From Serratia inhibens (GTDB lineage: Bacteria > Pseudomonadota > Gammaproteobacteria > Enterobacterales > Enterobacteriaceae): a stretch of 64,000 bases of DNA. Made by a program: the position numbers and the translations under genes. Below the pieces are notes generated by a model. It was not told the origin of the DNA. It did no database searches and saw only the letters and a list, made by a program, of their open reading frames with translations. The stretch's first letter is position 1, and each line of letters begins with the position of its first letter. This document shows, piece after piece, positions 1 to 9,008 of this stretch. The stretch spans positions 62,001-126,000 of the forward strand of contig NZ_QYYG01000003.1 of NCBI RefSeq assembly GCF_003591175.1, read 5' to 3'.

Positions 1-21
1 TACAAGAAAGTCACCAAGTAA
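1..21 (+). CDS. ettA: C-terminal end of probable EttA (partial)
   Basis: The window opens with codons for YKKVTK followed by TAA. This resembles the last residues of the ABC-F translational throttle EttA as I recall it from E. coli (ending KYKRIAK). In E. coli ettA lies next to nadR on the opposite strand, and the same relation holds here with nadR on the minus strand about 2 kb away. Only six codons are visible, so the call rests mainly on synteny. Confidence 0.5.
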   Translation, partial: YKKVTK

Positions 22-46
22 CATCTGGTTGGCTATCCATGCTCTC

Positions 47-70
47 AAGCCCGCATCTTGCGGGCTTTTT
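47..70 (+). terminator. Intrinsic terminator after the gene entering from the left
   Basis: An 8-bp perfect stem (AAGCCCGC / GCGGGCTT) with a five-base loop runs into five T residues. It lies 25 bases after the stop codon at 19-21 and just before the stop of the converging LysR gene, which may use it in the other direction. Confidence 0.85.
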
Positions 71-71
71 G

Positions 72-983
72 TTATCCCCAATCCAGTGCCTGTGCATAGT
101 CCACAAAGACCGGGTGCTGGATCACCACATCGATAAAACAGGCCAGCGCCGGCGAGTTCAACTTGCGGCTCGGGTAGACCAGATACAGCTCATTCCCCTC
201 CGCCCGCCATTCCGGCAATACTTCCACCAGCTGTTTCTGCGCCACCACCTCGCGGCTGAGGAACGCCGGCAGCAGGGTAATGCCGGCGCCGGAGATTGCA
301 CACTCGCGCGCATACAGCAGATTGTCAGTGATATGCAGCATCGGCAGTTGCCAACGGTAATACTCGTCGCCCCGACGCAGGCTCCACGCTGGCCAGGCAC
401 GGTGCGCAATGCAACGGTGCTGCTGCAACTGCTGCGGATGAAGAAGCTGCGGGAACTGCGCCAGGTAGGCCGGCGCCGCCAGCAAATAACGCGGGGCATG
501 CCCCAGGCGGCGGCCAATCAGCGAGGAATCCTGCGGTTTGCCGGTGCGCAACGCGGCGTCATAGCCCTCTTGCACCAGATCCACCATCGCGTCGGACACC
601 GAGACTTCGAGCGAGACATCCGGGTACTGACGCTGAAAATCCGCCGCCAATCGCGCCAGCAACGTCGCCCCCAGCCCAGCGGGCGTCGAAATGCGCAACC
701 GGCCGCTCGGGTTGTCACGCAGCCGCTGCAAGGCCAGATCGGCGCGCTCGGCGGCGGACAACATCTCCTGACAGTGCACCAGATAGCGTTCGCCGGCGAA
801 GGTCAGGTTGAGCTGGCGGGTGGTGCGGTTGAGCAGCCGCAAACCCAGCGTCTGCTCCAGTTGGCTGACGCGCTGGCTAACGCTGGATTTCGGCAAACCG
901 GCGCGGTTGGCTGCGGCGGTGAAGCTGCCGCATTCGGCCACCAGCGCAAACAGCGCCATGTCCTGCAACTGTTTAAACATCAT
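72..983 (-). CDS. LysR-family transcriptional regulator
   Basis: A 303-residue protein of normal LysR length. The N-terminal winged helix-turn-helix (about residues 5-65) reads ALVAECGSFTAAANRAGLPKSSVSQRVSQLE and is followed by a periplasmic-binding-protein-like effector domain. It belongs to the CrgA/DmlR-type branch by the look of its RTTRQLNLT segment. It is transcribed divergently from the oxidoreductase at 1082, with about 100 bases between, so it probably controls that gene. Two adjacent ATG codons (983 and 980) follow an AGGTGA Shine-Dalgarno. The effector is unknown. Confidence 0.9.
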   Translation of the reverse strand: MMFKQLQDMALFALVAECGSFTAAANRAGLPKSSVSQRVSQLEQTLGLRLLNRTTRQLNLTFAGERYLVHCQEMLSAAERADLALQRLRDNPSGRLRISTPAGLGATLLARLAADFQRQYPDVSLEVSVSDAMVDLVQEGYDAALRTGKPQDSSLIGRRLGHAPRYLLAAPAYLAQFPQLLHPQQLQQHRCIAHRAWPAWSLRRGDEYYRWQLPMLHITDNLLYARECAISGAGITLLPAFLSREVVAQKQLVEVLPEWRAEGNELYLVYPSRKLNSPALACFIDVVIQHPVFVDYAQALDWG

Positions 984-1081
984 TGTTCACCTCAAGCGAA
1001 CACTTAGTTATTTATTGTCCATCTTATCACTCCCCTCTCAGAGGTCTACACTGAGGGTATTCATTCTAAAGGAGCACCATC

Positions 1082-2083
1082 ATGCCGATTAAAGCCATTG
1101 CCGTAGACCCGAAAAACCCCGCCGGTTTCATTGAAATCAGCCCGGAAAAACCTGCCCCAGGCCAATACGATCTGCTGGTGGAGGTCAAAGCGGTGTCGGT
1201 CAATCCGGTGGATACCAAAGTCCACGCCGGCCTGCAAAAAAGTGGCCTGCAGCAACCGCGTATCCTCGGCTGGGATGCCAGCGGCGTGGTGCTTGAGGTG
1301 GGCAACGGCGTCAAAGGTTTCAAAGCCGGCGATGAGGTCTGGTACGCCGGTGATATCACCCGCCCGGGCAGCAACAGCACTCAGCAGTTGATTGATTCGC
1401 GCATCGCTTCGCATAAACCGCGCAGCCTGAACTGGGCCGAAGCCGCCGCCATGCCGCTGACCGCGCTGACCGCCTGGGAAGCGTTGTTCGAGCACCTGAA
1501 AATCCAGGACGCGGCGGAAGGTAAAACCCTGCTGATTATCGGCGGTGCCGGCGGCGTTGGCTCGCTGGCGATCCCGTTCGCCGCCCAGTTGAGCAAGGTG
1601 CAGGTGATTGCCACCGCTTCACGCCCCGAGTCGGCGGCCTGGTGCCGGGAGCGCGGCGCCGATCTGGTGGTGGATTATCGTGATCTTAAAGGGAATCTGG
1701 CACAGCAGGGTATCGAAAACGTCGATTATATTCTTTGCCTGAACGATACCGATGGCCACTGGAAAGCGATCTCGGATCTGATCGCGCCGCTGGGCCACAT
1801 CTGCACCATCGTGGAGAACCAACAGCCGCTCGATCAGAACGCATTGAAACTGAAAAGCGCCGCGCTGCACTGGGAATTGATGTTTACACGCAGCATGTTC
1901 GGCACGCCGGACATCGCCCAACAGGGAGAAATCCTCAGGCAGGTGGCGCAGTTGCTGGACGAAGGAAAGCTGAGCACCACACTGAGTGAAACGCTGCAGG
2001 GGCTGACGGTGGAGACCCTGACCGCCGCGCATAAAAAACTGCTCGACGGGCATATGCAGGGCAAACTGGTGATTGTTTACTGA
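1082..2083 (+). CDS. Zinc-type alcohol dehydrogenase family NADPH:quinone oxidoreductase
   Basis: A 333-residue medium-chain dehydrogenase/reductase. The N-terminal GroES-like domain carries GWDASGVV, and the Rossmann segment carries GGAGGVGSLAIPFAAQL for NAD(P)H binding. The structural zinc cysteines of classical alcohol dehydrogenases are not apparent, which points to the quinone-oxidoreductase-like subfamily. A GGAG ribosome-binding site lies eight bases before ATG. It probably reduces quinones or reactive aldehydes; the substrate is unknown. It is divergent from the LysR gene at 72-983, and the pair interrupts the ettA-nadR neighbourhood seen in E. coli. Confidence 0.85.
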   Translation: MPIKAIAVDPKNPAGFIEISPEKPAPGQYDLLVEVKAVSVNPVDTKVHAGLQKSGLQQPRILGWDASGVVLEVGNGVKGFKAGDEVWYAGDITRPGSNSTQQLIDSRIASHKPRSLNWAEAAAMPLTALTAWEALFEHLKIQDAAEGKTLLIIGGAGGVGSLAIPFAAQLSKVQVIATASRPESAAWCRERGADLVVDYRDLKGNLAQQGIENVDYILCLNDTDGHWKAISDLIAPLGHICTIVENQQPLDQNALKLKSAALHWELMFTRSMFGTPDIAQQGEILRQVAQLLDEGKLSTTLSETLQGLTVETLTAAHKKLLDGHMQGKLVIVY

Positions 2084-2090
2084 GGCAAGA

Positions 2091-2112
2091 GAGGCGCAGC
2101 ACGCTGCGCCTC
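2091..2112. terminator. Strong hairpin between convergent genes
   Basis: A 10-bp inverted repeat (GAGGCGCAGC / GCTGCGCCTC) lies between the stop codons of the convergent oxidoreductase gene and nadR. No T-run follows on either side, so a shared terminator is likely but not certain. Confidence 0.5.
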
Positions 2113-2116
2113 CGGC

Positions 2117-3376
2117 TTATTCCGACGTGGCGCCTACCAGCCGGCTGGCATCGGCCGCCAACAGCTGTTTTACCAGTTCGACGCAGCGCAGGAAGCGTTC
2201 CTCGTAGTCGCTGGAGTCCACGTGTGCATACTCGATATTGTTGGCGCGCAGCATCTCTTCCAACAGATGCTGGAACGCCTTGCGATCGGTCGGCGCGCCG
2301 AGGCTGCGCAGGCCATCCGCCACCCACGGGGTGTTATTTTCCAGCAGGATCACCAGATCAAACCGGTACTCGTCGATCAGCGCCTGCACGAAGGGGTGTT
2401 CGCGCCCTTCGTACTTTTTGCAGAATGCCTGGGTAGTGACAAAATCGGTATCGATAAACGCCACTTTGTTGGCGTATTTCACCGCAAAGTCAACGTACTG
2501 CGCCTGCCCTAACGCAATCTTGTCGTAGTCGGAATACTGCAACGCCATCTCATCGCCACCCAGGTGCGAGAACACATAGTCGCGACCATACTCCCAGGCG
2601 CTGGTGGTGTTAAAAATGTTCGCCAGCTTGTTCACCAGCGTCGATTTGCCGCTCGACTCGCCACCGAGGATCGCCACGGTGCGCACGAAGAACGGCTTCA
2701 CTTCGGTCGGAATGTAATCCCAATAGCGGAACGGATCCTGACGGATTTGGCTGCCACTGATGTTCATGAATGAGCGTTCGGGATCGATCAGAATGGTTTC
2801 CGTTGCCAGGTGCTCGCGATAACGCGGGGCGTCTTGCGTTTCGCTGGAATAGATAAAGCTCGGCACGATACCCTTCTGTTCCATGAAGGCTTTCATCCCG
2901 TCGCTCCAAACGTTCCAGCCGTGCGGATAGGGTTCGATGCCCTGCTCGTCGAACGAATGAATATGGATGTTTTTCTGGTACTTGAAGGTTTGCAGCAGCC
3001 AGCGCAGACGGTCGCTGACCGTGGGCTGTTGCGACATCGAGCTGTTCTCGAACAGTTCCCGGTCACGCGGTTCATCGTGACACAAAATCACGTGCAGCTC
3101 ATCTACCTGGCTGCAAGCGCGCTGAATCAGGTAAATATGGCCGGTGTGCAGTGGGTAAAATTTACCAAACACCACACCGACCTTTTTCTCGCGGCGCGGG
3201 AATTCCAGGCCAAGAAAACGGTGCAAGGCTTCCAGTTTCTGAGCGCTTGGGCTTTTGATTTTGTCGTTCAACAGCTGGCTGAGGTAGCCTTTGGTCATGC
3301 CGCTGGCATCCGCCACCTGCTGCAGGGTACAGCTCTTCTGCTTAATAGATGCTTTCAGGTAGTCGAATTGCCGCAT
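2117..3376 (-). CDS. nadR: NadR: NAD repressor, NMN adenylyltransferase and ribosylnicotinamide kinase
   Basis: A 419-residue trifunctional protein of NAD metabolism. Residues 1-60 form a helix-turn-helix (LQQVADASGMTKGYLSQLL). Residues 71-80 (GKFYPLHTGH) are the nucleotidyltransferase motif of the NMN adenylyltransferase domain. GGESSGKST at 238-246 is the Walker A motif of the ribosylnicotinamide kinase domain. The start at 3376 was chosen over an upstream in-frame ATG because it has a GGAGGG ribosome-binding site and matches the E. coli N-terminus. radA lies 56 bases upstream on the same strand. A NadR-box-like palindrome sits directly before the gene, suggesting autoregulation. Confidence 0.96.
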   Translation of the reverse strand: MRQFDYLKASIKQKSCTLQQVADASGMTKGYLSQLLNDKIKSPSAQKLEALHRFLGLEFPRREKKVGVVFGKFYPLHTGHIYLIQRACSQVDELHVILCHDEPRDRELFENSSMSQQPTVSDRLRWLLQTFKYQKNIHIHSFDEQGIEPYPHGWNVWSDGMKAFMEQKGIVPSFIYSSETQDAPRYREHLATETILIDPERSFMNISGSQIRQDPFRYWDYIPTEVKPFFVRTVAILGGESSGKSTLVNKLANIFNTTSAWEYGRDYVFSHLGGDEMALQYSDYDKIALGQAQYVDFAVKYANKVAFIDTDFVTTQAFCKKYEGREHPFVQALIDEYRFDLVILLENNTPWVADGLRSLGAPTDRKAFQHLLEEMLRANNIEYAHVDSSDYEERFLRCVELVKQLLAADASRLVGATSE

Positions 3377-3384
3377 AATCCCTC

Positions 3385-3402
3385 CGTTTAATATGCTAAA
3401 CA
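3385..3402 (-). promoter_or_regulatory. Candidate NadR operator in the nadR leader
   Basis: On the minus strand the sequence reads TGTTTA-GCATAT-TAAACG, one mismatch from the published NadR box TGTTTA-N6-TAAACA. It ends eight bases before the nadR start codon and abuts the Shine-Dalgarno sequence. The same bases are part of a perfect 9-bp inverted repeat (AATATGCTA at 3390-3398, TAGCATATT at 3406-3414), so the site could act on DNA or as an RNA hairpin. Confidence 0.6.
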
Positions 3403-3432
3403 AAATAGCATATTCTGCGCATCACATGGCAA

Positions 3433-4818
3433 TTAATAGAATTGTTCCAGCACGTCCAGGGCGTCCGCCAGCTTTTTCACGCCGAACACCTGCATATTTG
3501 CCGGCGGCTTTTTCGGTACGTTGGCGTGCGGCACGATAGCGCGCTTGAAGCCGTGCTTCGCCGCCTCGGAAATGCGCTCCTGCCCACTCGGCACCGGGCG
3601 AATCTCCCCCGCCAACCCCACTTCGCCGAACACCACCAGATCGTTCGGCAACGGGCGATCGCGCAGGCTCGACACCAGCGACATCAGCAACGCCAGATCG
3701 GCGCTGGTTTCACTGACTTTCACCCCGCCGACCACGTTCACAAACACATCCTGATCCGACATCTGCAACCCACCGTGGCGATGCAGCACCGCCAGCAGGA
3801 TCGCCAGCCGGTTCTGCTCCAGACCGACCGCGACCCGGCGCGGGTTAGACATCATCGAATGATCCACCAGCGCCTGGATCTCAACCAGCAGCGGCCGGGT
3901 TCCTTCCCAGACCACCATTACCGAACTGCCGGAAGTGACTTCGTCGCCACGGCTGAGGAAGATGGCGGACGGGTTGCTGACTTCACGCAGGCCCTGCTCG
4001 GTCATGGCGAAGACCCCCAGCTCATTCACCGCACCGAAGCGGTTTTTATGGCTGCGCAGGGTGCGAAAACGGGAATCGGCATCGCCGTCCAGCAGTACCG
4101 AACAGTCGATACAGTGTTCCAGCACCTTCGGCCCGGCCAGCGAGCCGTCTTTGGTGACGTGGCCGACCATGACAATCGCCACGCCGCGCGTTTTGGCAAA
4201 GCGCGTCAGGTAGGCGGCAGTTTCCCGCACCTGCGCCACGCTGCCCGGCGAAGACTGAATATCCGCCATGTGCATCACCTGGATCGAGTCGATCACCATC
4301 AGCTTCGGCTGCTCTTGTTCGGCGATCAGGCAGATTTGCTCGATACTGGTTTCCGACAGCATGTTCAGGCCGCCGGTCGGCAACCCAAGGCGGTGAGCGC
4401 GCATCGCCACCTGTTGCAACGATTCCTCGCCGGTGACGTACAGGGTTTTCATCTGCTCGGACAGCTTGCACAGCACCTGCAACAGCAGAGTACTTTTACC
4501 GGCACCGGGGTTGCCGCCGATCAGGATCGCGCTGCCCGGCACCACGCCGCCGCCCAGTACGCGGTCAAACTCAAGAAAGCCGGTGGAAAAACGCGGCAAC
4601 TCGTCCAGGCTGATGTCCGAGAGTTTTTGCACCTTGCTGATGCCGGCATCGCCGGCATAGCCGCTTAAACGCTCGGAGCGAGAAGAAGAGGACACCGCAG
4701 CCAGACGAACTTCTGTAATGCTGTTCCAGGCGTGACAAGCGCTGCACTGCCCCTGCCAGCGCGGATAATCTGCGCCGCACTCATTACATACAAACGCCCG
4801 TTTTGCCGCTTTTGCCAC
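3433..4818 (-). CDS. radA: DNA repair protein RadA (Sms)
   Basis: A 461-residue RecA-like branch-migration ATPase. The N-terminal C4 zinc finger reads CNECGADYPRWQGQCSACHAW. The Walker A motif is GGNPGAGKST, the RadA-specific KNRFG motif follows, and the C-terminal third is Lon-protease-like (GEVGLAGEIRPVPSGQERISEA). Length matches E. coli RadA (460). It acts in recombinational repair by processing branched DNA intermediates. It lies between serB and nadR on the same strand, the usual enterobacterial order, and probably forms a serB-radA unit (23-base gap). Confidence 0.97.
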   Translation of the reverse strand: MAKAAKRAFVCNECGADYPRWQGQCSACHAWNSITEVRLAAVSSSSRSERLSGYAGDAGISKVQKLSDISLDELPRFSTGFLEFDRVLGGGVVPGSAILIGGNPGAGKSTLLLQVLCKLSEQMKTLYVTGEESLQQVAMRAHRLGLPTGGLNMLSETSIEQICLIAEQEQPKLMVIDSIQVMHMADIQSSPGSVAQVRETAAYLTRFAKTRGVAIVMVGHVTKDGSLAGPKVLEHCIDCSVLLDGDADSRFRTLRSHKNRFGAVNELGVFAMTEQGLREVSNPSAIFLSRGDEVTSGSSVMVVWEGTRPLLVEIQALVDHSMMSNPRRVAVGLEQNRLAILLAVLHRHGGLQMSDQDVFVNVVGGVKVSETSADLALLMSLVSSLRDRPLPNDLVVFGEVGLAGEIRPVPSGQERISEAAKHGFKRAIVPHANVPKKPPANMQVFGVKKLADALDVLEQFY

Positions 4819-4841
4819 GTATTACCTCTTACTCAATATTT

Positions 4842-5822
4842 TTAGCGAACTTCGTGTTTCAGGCTGCCGGTCAGTACGCACAGCACGCCCATCAGATCGG
4901 CATGGCGAATGGACACCTGCGCCTTGTCATACACTTTCGGTTTGGCGTGGTAGGCAATGCCCAGCCCGGCCGCCTGTATCATTTTCAAATCATTGGCACC
5001 GTCGCCGATAGCCACGGTCTGCTGCGGTGGAATACCCAGCTTTTCCGCCAACGCGACCAGCGTATCGGCCTTGAACTGCGCATCAACGACCGGCCCCAGC
5101 ACTTCGCCGGTCAGTTTGCCGTCGCGGATCCCCAGCTCGTTGGCCGCCACCGCCACCAGCTTCAGTTTGTCGCGCAGATACTCGGCATAGTAAGTGAAGC
5201 CGCCGGAAGCGATCGCCACATGCCAGTCCATCGCCTGCAGCTTGCGCACCAGATTGATCAACCCAGGCATCAGCGGCAGTTCATCGCGTACCTGTTTGAG
5301 GATATTGGCATCGGCACCTTTCAGCTTGCCAACGCGCTGACGCAGGCTGGCGGTAAAATCCAGCTCGCCGCGCATTGCGCGTTCGGTCACTTCCGCCACC
5401 TCCTCACCCACGCCCGCCAGCTTGGCGATTTCGTCGATGCATTCAATCTCGATCGCGGTGGAGTCCATGTCCATCACCAGCAACCCAGGGGTGCGCAAAT
5501 GGGGGATCTTGCCGAGCGGCGCTACGTCCAGCCCGTTCTCCGCCGCCAGTATTTTGGCGCGCGCCGTCAGGGTACCCGCCAGCCGGACAACCTGATAGTC
5601 CTCTACGCACCAGGCGGTGACGATCACCATCGCCGCACCCAGCTTGCGCTGGAAATGAGTAATGCGCGTTTTATCCAGCTCTCTGCCATATAATAGCCAA
5701 CCGGTATGGCCCGCCCGATAATCCAGCGGCATCACTTCGTCGCCGCTCAGCGAAAGGGGAAGACCCGGCCATTGAGAGATCTCTGCCGGGAGATCGCAAT
5801 AGGTCAGACTATTCGACATCAT
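4842..5822 (-). CDS. serB: Phosphoserine phosphatase
   Basis: A 326-residue HAD-superfamily enzyme catalysing the last step of L-serine synthesis. The nucleophile motif DMDSTAIE places the catalytic aspartate at D118 and the second acid at D120. The GDGANDLKM motif near the C-terminus binds Mg2+. The N-terminal regulatory region of about 100 residues is as in E. coli SerB (322 aa). It is divergent from ytjB and is followed by radA. Confidence 0.96.
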   Translation of the reverse strand: MMSNSLTYCDLPAEISQWPGLPLSLSGDEVMPLDYRAGHTGWLLYGRELDKTRITHFQRKLGAAMVIVTAWCVEDYQVVRLAGTLTARAKILAAENGLDVAPLGKIPHLRTPGLLVMDMDSTAIEIECIDEIAKLAGVGEEVAEVTERAMRGELDFTASLRQRVGKLKGADANILKQVRDELPLMPGLINLVRKLQAMDWHVAIASGGFTYYAEYLRDKLKLVAVAANELGIRDGKLTGEVLGPVVDAQFKADTLVALAEKLGIPPQQTVAIGDGANDLKMIQAAGLGIAYHAKPKVYDKAQVSIRHADLMGVLCVLTGSLKHEVR

Positions 5823-5923
5823 TAACTCCTGAAAAAACGCTGCATGATAAAACGACGCATCAAGCTATCCTATCGCCATTGGTTCTGGCAACATAAAGTG
5901 TCCAAGATGCCCAAGGAACCTGA

Positions 5924-6610
5924 ATGGCTCGCGCTAAACTGAAATTCCGCCTGCACCGCACCGCTATTATCCTGATTTGCCTGGCTTTGCTGGTGCTATT
6001 GATGCAGGGCGCGTCCTATTTTAGCCTGAGTCACCAGTTGGCGCGATCCGAACAGGTGGAAGAACTGGCGCAAACGCTGACCAAACAGGTGGCCTCCAGC
6101 CTGGCGCCCCTGCTCGATGACGACAGCGACGTCGACAACCAACGCGTAGATGCCATCCTCAAACAGCTTACCGACCACAGCCGCATTCTGGACGCCAGCG
6201 TCTATCAGTTGGACGGCACGCTGGTTTCCCACGCCGGTGAACAGATCAGTATACGCGATCGCCTGTCGCTTGACGGCAAACGCGCCGGCAGCTATTTCAA
6301 TCACCAGTTGGTGGAATCCATTCAGGGTAAAGACGGCCCGATAGGCTTTATCCGCATTACGCTGGACACCCACGTGTTGGCGACCGAGTCCAAACAGGTG
6401 GATAACACCACCAACCTGCTGCGCCTGATGATCCTGCTGGCGCTGGCCATCGGCATTATTCTGGCGCGTACCCTGCTGCAACATCGTCGCAGCCGTTGGC
6501 AGCAATCGCCGTATCTGCTGACGGCCAATACGCCGCTGGAAGAAGGCAATACGGTGGAAGACGACGACGATGACAAGCCGCAGGATAAAGAAGAAGCGAA
6601 ACAGCCTTAA
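5924..6610 (+). CDS. ytjB: YtjB/SMP family inner-membrane protein
   Basis: A 228-residue protein with an N-terminal membrane segment (about residues 12-34), a periplasmic domain of roughly 130 residues, a second membrane segment (LLRLMILLALAIGIILA) and a highly acidic cytoplasmic tail containing DDDDDK. This is the layout of the SMP family encoded divergently from serB across enterobacteria. Its molecular function is not established. In E. coli lplA and yjjJ follow in this region; here they are absent and deoD comes next. Confidence 0.88.
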   Translation: MARAKLKFRLHRTAIILICLALLVLLMQGASYFSLSHQLARSEQVEELAQTLTKQVASSLAPLLDDDSDVDNQRVDAILKQLTDHSRILDASVYQLDGTLVSHAGEQISIRDRLSLDGKRAGSYFNHQLVESIQGKDGPIGFIRITLDTHVLATESKQVDNTTNLLRLMILLALAIGIILARTLLQHRRSRWQQSPYLLTANTPLEEGNTVEDDDDDKPQDKEEAKQP

Positions 6611-6728
6611 GCCAGGCACATAACTTGCTCGGCATGAATAGATCGGTGAATAGATTACTGGCGCCAACTACCTGTACGGTAAAGCATTCGAAGAGAATCC
6701 TTGCGGAGGATGAATAGATTGGTGCAGA

Positions 6729-6749
6729 GGCGCAGCAGGATGCTGCGCC
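6729..6749 (-). terminator. Hairpin after deoD
   Basis: An 8-bp perfect inverted repeat (GGCGCAGC / GCTGCGCC, five-base loop) lies just downstream of the deoD stop and between the convergent ytjB and deoD genes. There is no clear T-run, so efficiency is uncertain. Three copies of a TGAATAGAT element (about 6635-6720) lie beside it without an obvious role. Confidence 0.4.
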
Positions 6750-6759
6750 CGCAGTAGGA

Positions 6760-7491
6760 TTACTCTTTGTCGCCCAGCAGCACGGATTCCAGCGCGATAA
6801 CGATCATCTCGTTAAAAGTGGTTTGGCGCTCTGCGGCGGTGGTGGCTTCGTGACGCAGAATGTGGTCGGAAACGGTACAGATGGTCAACGCCTTGCAGCC
6901 GAACTCTTCATACAGCTCAGCCGCTACGCCGTAGATGCCGGCCGCTTCCATTTCCACGCCCAGGATGCCGTACTTCTTCATCACCTGGAACATGTCCGGA
7001 TCCGGCGTGTAGAACAGATCGGCGGAGAAGATGTTACCCACGCGCGCCGGGATACCTTGCGCCGCGGCAGCGTCTACCGCGTTGCGCACCATGTCAAAGT
7101 CGGCAATCGCCGCATAGTCATGATCTTTAAAACGCATACGGTTCACTTTGGAATCGGTGCAGGCACCCATGCCGATCACTACGTCACGCAGTTTGATATC
7201 GTCGCGCACTGCGCCGCAAGAGCCCACGCGGATGATTTTTTTCACGCCGAACTCGGCAATCAGTTCACGCGCATAAATGGAGCAGGACGGGATACCCATA
7301 CCGTGGCCCATTACGGAGATTTTGCGGCCTTTGTAGGTCCCGGTGAAGCCCAGCATGCCACGCACGTTGTTCACTTCCACCGCGCCTTCCAGGAAGGTTT
7401 CCGCAATGTATTTTGCACGCAGCGGATCGCCCGGCATCAGTACTACGTCAGCGAAATCACCCATTTCAGCATTAATGTGCGGCGTAGCCAT
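6760..7491 (-). CDS. deoD: Purine nucleoside phosphorylase DeoD
   Basis: A 243-residue hexameric-type (NP-I family) phosphorylase; E. coli DeoD is 239 residues. It cleaves purine (deoxy)ribonucleosides with phosphate. The N-terminus [31 protein letters not shown] carries the phosphate-binding glycine and arginine. [11 protein letters not shown] contains the ribose-binding Met-Glu pair, and SDH near residue 205 holds the catalytic aspartate. It is the last gene of the deoC-A-B-D operon, 99 bases after deoB. Confidence 0.97.
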   Translation of the reverse strand: MATPHINAEMGDFADVVLMPGDPLRAKYIAETFLEGAVEVNNVRGMLGFTGTYKGRKISVMGHGMGIPSCSIYARELIAEFGVKKIIRVGSCGAVRDDIKLRDVVIGMGACTDSKVNRMRFKDHDYAAIADFDMVRNAVDAAAAQGIPARVGNIFSADLFYTPDPDMFQVMKKYGILGVEMEAAGIYGVAAELYEEFGCKALTICTVSDHILRHEATTAAERQTTFNEMIVIALESVLLGDKE

Positions 7492-7545
7492 AATTGTCTT
7501 CCTTCAAATCGTATTAAATAAAAACGTTAAACGTATAAGCCTTTG

Positions 7546-7588
7546 GACGTCGAACTGCCGCTAACAACGCTGCGGCTTGAAAGACGGG
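7546..7588. repeat. Truncated ERIC-like palindrome between deoB and deoD
   Basis: The stretch has an imperfect stem, with the right arm GCTGCGGCTTGAAAGAC matching the end of the full ERIC copy at 8885-9006. The left arm is degenerate and the central ERIC core is missing, so this looks like an internally deleted copy. It would fold in the operon transcript between deoB and deoD. Confidence 0.6.
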
Positions 7589-7590
7589 GC

Positions 7591-8814
7591 TTAGAACATG
7601 GATTTACCGTAATCCATCGGCGACACGCCAAAGTAACTGGCAACGGTCTGGCCGATGTCGGCAAAGGTCTCACGGTGGCCCAGCGAGCCCGGTTTCACTT
7701 TCGGGCCGTAAACCAATACCGGAATGTGCTCACGGGTGTGATCGGTGCCCGGCCAGGTCGGGTCGCAGCCGTGGTCGGCGGTGAAGATAATGATGTCTTC
7801 ATCTTTCACCCGTTTCAACAGCTCCGGCAGGCGGCGGTCAAACAGCTCCAGCGCGGCGGCATAACCCGCCACGTCGCGGCGGTGACCGTAAGAAGAGTCA
7901 AAATCAACAAAGTTGGTGAACACTATGGTGTTGTCACCGGCCTTTTCCATTTCGACCAGGGTCGCGTCAAACAGCGCGTCGATGCCGGTGGCCTTCACCT
8001 TTTTGGTGATGCCGACGTTAGCGTAGATATCGGCAATTTTACCGATCGACACCACTTCACCGCCCTTCTCGTCCACCAGTTTTTTCAGCACGGTAGGTGC
8101 CGGCGGCTCTACCGCCAAATCGTGACGGTTGCCGGTACGCTGGAACTCGCCCGGCTTGTCGCCGAGGAACGGACGCGCGATCACGCGGCCAATGTTGTAA
8201 CCGCCTTCGGTCAATTCTTCGCGGGCGATTTCACACAGCTCATACAGACGGTCCAGGCCGAAGGTCTCTTCGTGACAGGCAATCTGGAACACCGAATCGG
8301 CGGAGGTATAGAAAATCGGCTTGCCGGTTTTCATGTGCTCTTCGCCGAGTTGATCGAGGATCACGGTGCCGGAGGAGTGGCAGTTACCGAGGTAACCCGG
8401 CAAATTGGCGCGCTCGACCAGCTTGTCCAGCAGTTCCTGCGGGAAGCTGTTGTGCTCGTCGCTGAAATAACCCCAATCGAACAATACCGGTACGCCGGCG
8501 ATTTCCCAGTGGCCTGACGGCGTATCTTTACCGGAAGACAGTTCGCTCGCATAAGCGTAGGCACCGATGATATCCGCATTGCTGTCCAGCCCCTGCGGGA
8601 AGGTGCCGGTGGATTCTTCCGCCGCTTTACCCAGGCCCAGACGGCTCAGGTTAGGCAAGGTCAGCGGGCCCTGACGGCCAACGTTGGCTTCACCGCGCGC
8701 GCAAACCTCGGCAATGTGGCCCAGAGTATCGGAACCCTTGTCGCCAAAACGCTCGGCATCTTCGCTTGCGCCGATGCCGAATGAGTCCAATACCATAATA
8801 AATGTGCGTTTCAT
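7591..8814 (-). CDS. deoB: Phosphopentomutase DeoB
   Basis: A 407-residue alkaline-phosphatase-superfamily enzyme interconverting (deoxy)ribose 1- and 5-phosphate. [20 protein letters not shown] holds the first metal-binding aspartate. [18 protein letters not shown] near residue 340 carries the Mn2+ ligands, and the phospho-acceptor threonine lies in [12 protein letters not shown]. The start at 8814 was taken rather than the upstream in-frame ATG at 8862 because it has AGGAG at proper spacing and matches E. coli length. It links deoD and deoA products to DeoC. Confidence 0.97.
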   Translation of the reverse strand: MKRTFIMVLDSFGIGASEDAERFGDKGSDTLGHIAEVCARGEANVGRQGPLTLPNLSRLGLGKAAEESTGTFPQGLDSNADIIGAYAYASELSSGKDTPSGHWEIAGVPVLFDWGYFSDEHNSFPQELLDKLVERANLPGYLGNCHSSGTVILDQLGEEHMKTGKPIFYTSADSVFQIACHEETFGLDRLYELCEIAREELTEGGYNIGRVIARPFLGDKPGEFQRTGNRHDLAVEPPAPTVLKKLVDEKGGEVVSIGKIADIYANVGITKKVKATGIDALFDATLVEMEKAGDNTIVFTNFVDFDSSYGHRRDVAGYAAALELFDRRLPELLKRVKDEDIIIFTADHGCDPTWPGTDHTREHIPVLVYGPKVKPGSLGHRETFADIGQTVASYFGVSPMDYGKSMF

Positions 8815-8884
8815 CTGTGCTCTCCTGCGTGTTCTCACGCTATTGCGGCTGCAAAACTGCAATCGCCCTTAATTCTCTAAATTT

Positions 8885-9006
8885 ATACCCAATGGATTTC
8901 GAGTTGTAGCTAGGCGGCTAGCGCGTGTATCCCCAGGAGCTTACTCAAGTAAGTGACTGGGGTGCGCGCGTGCAGCCAACAACGCTACAGCTTGAAAGAC
9001 GAAGGG
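8885..9006. repeat. Full-length ERIC element between deoA and deoB
   Basis: The core GTATCCCCAGGAGCTTACTC and AAGTAAGTGACTGGGGTG is the diagnostic centre of the enterobacterial repetitive intergenic consensus, the region that the standard ERIC primers match. Outer arms (ATTTCGAGTTGTAGC left, GCTACAGCTTGAAAGACG right) form terminal inverted repeats. The element fills most of the 194-base deoA-deoB gap and would fold as a long hairpin in the operon mRNA. Confidence 0.9.
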
Positions 9007-9008
9007 AA

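Noticed and set aside
39-1007. Long plus-strand frame of 322 codons
   Set aside because: Antisense shadow of the LysR gene; the minus-strand frame has clear family motifs and a ribosome-binding site.
4803-5693. Long plus-strand frame of 296 codons
   Set aside because: Antisense to serB, low-complexity rich in His/Gln/Arg, no recognisable motif.
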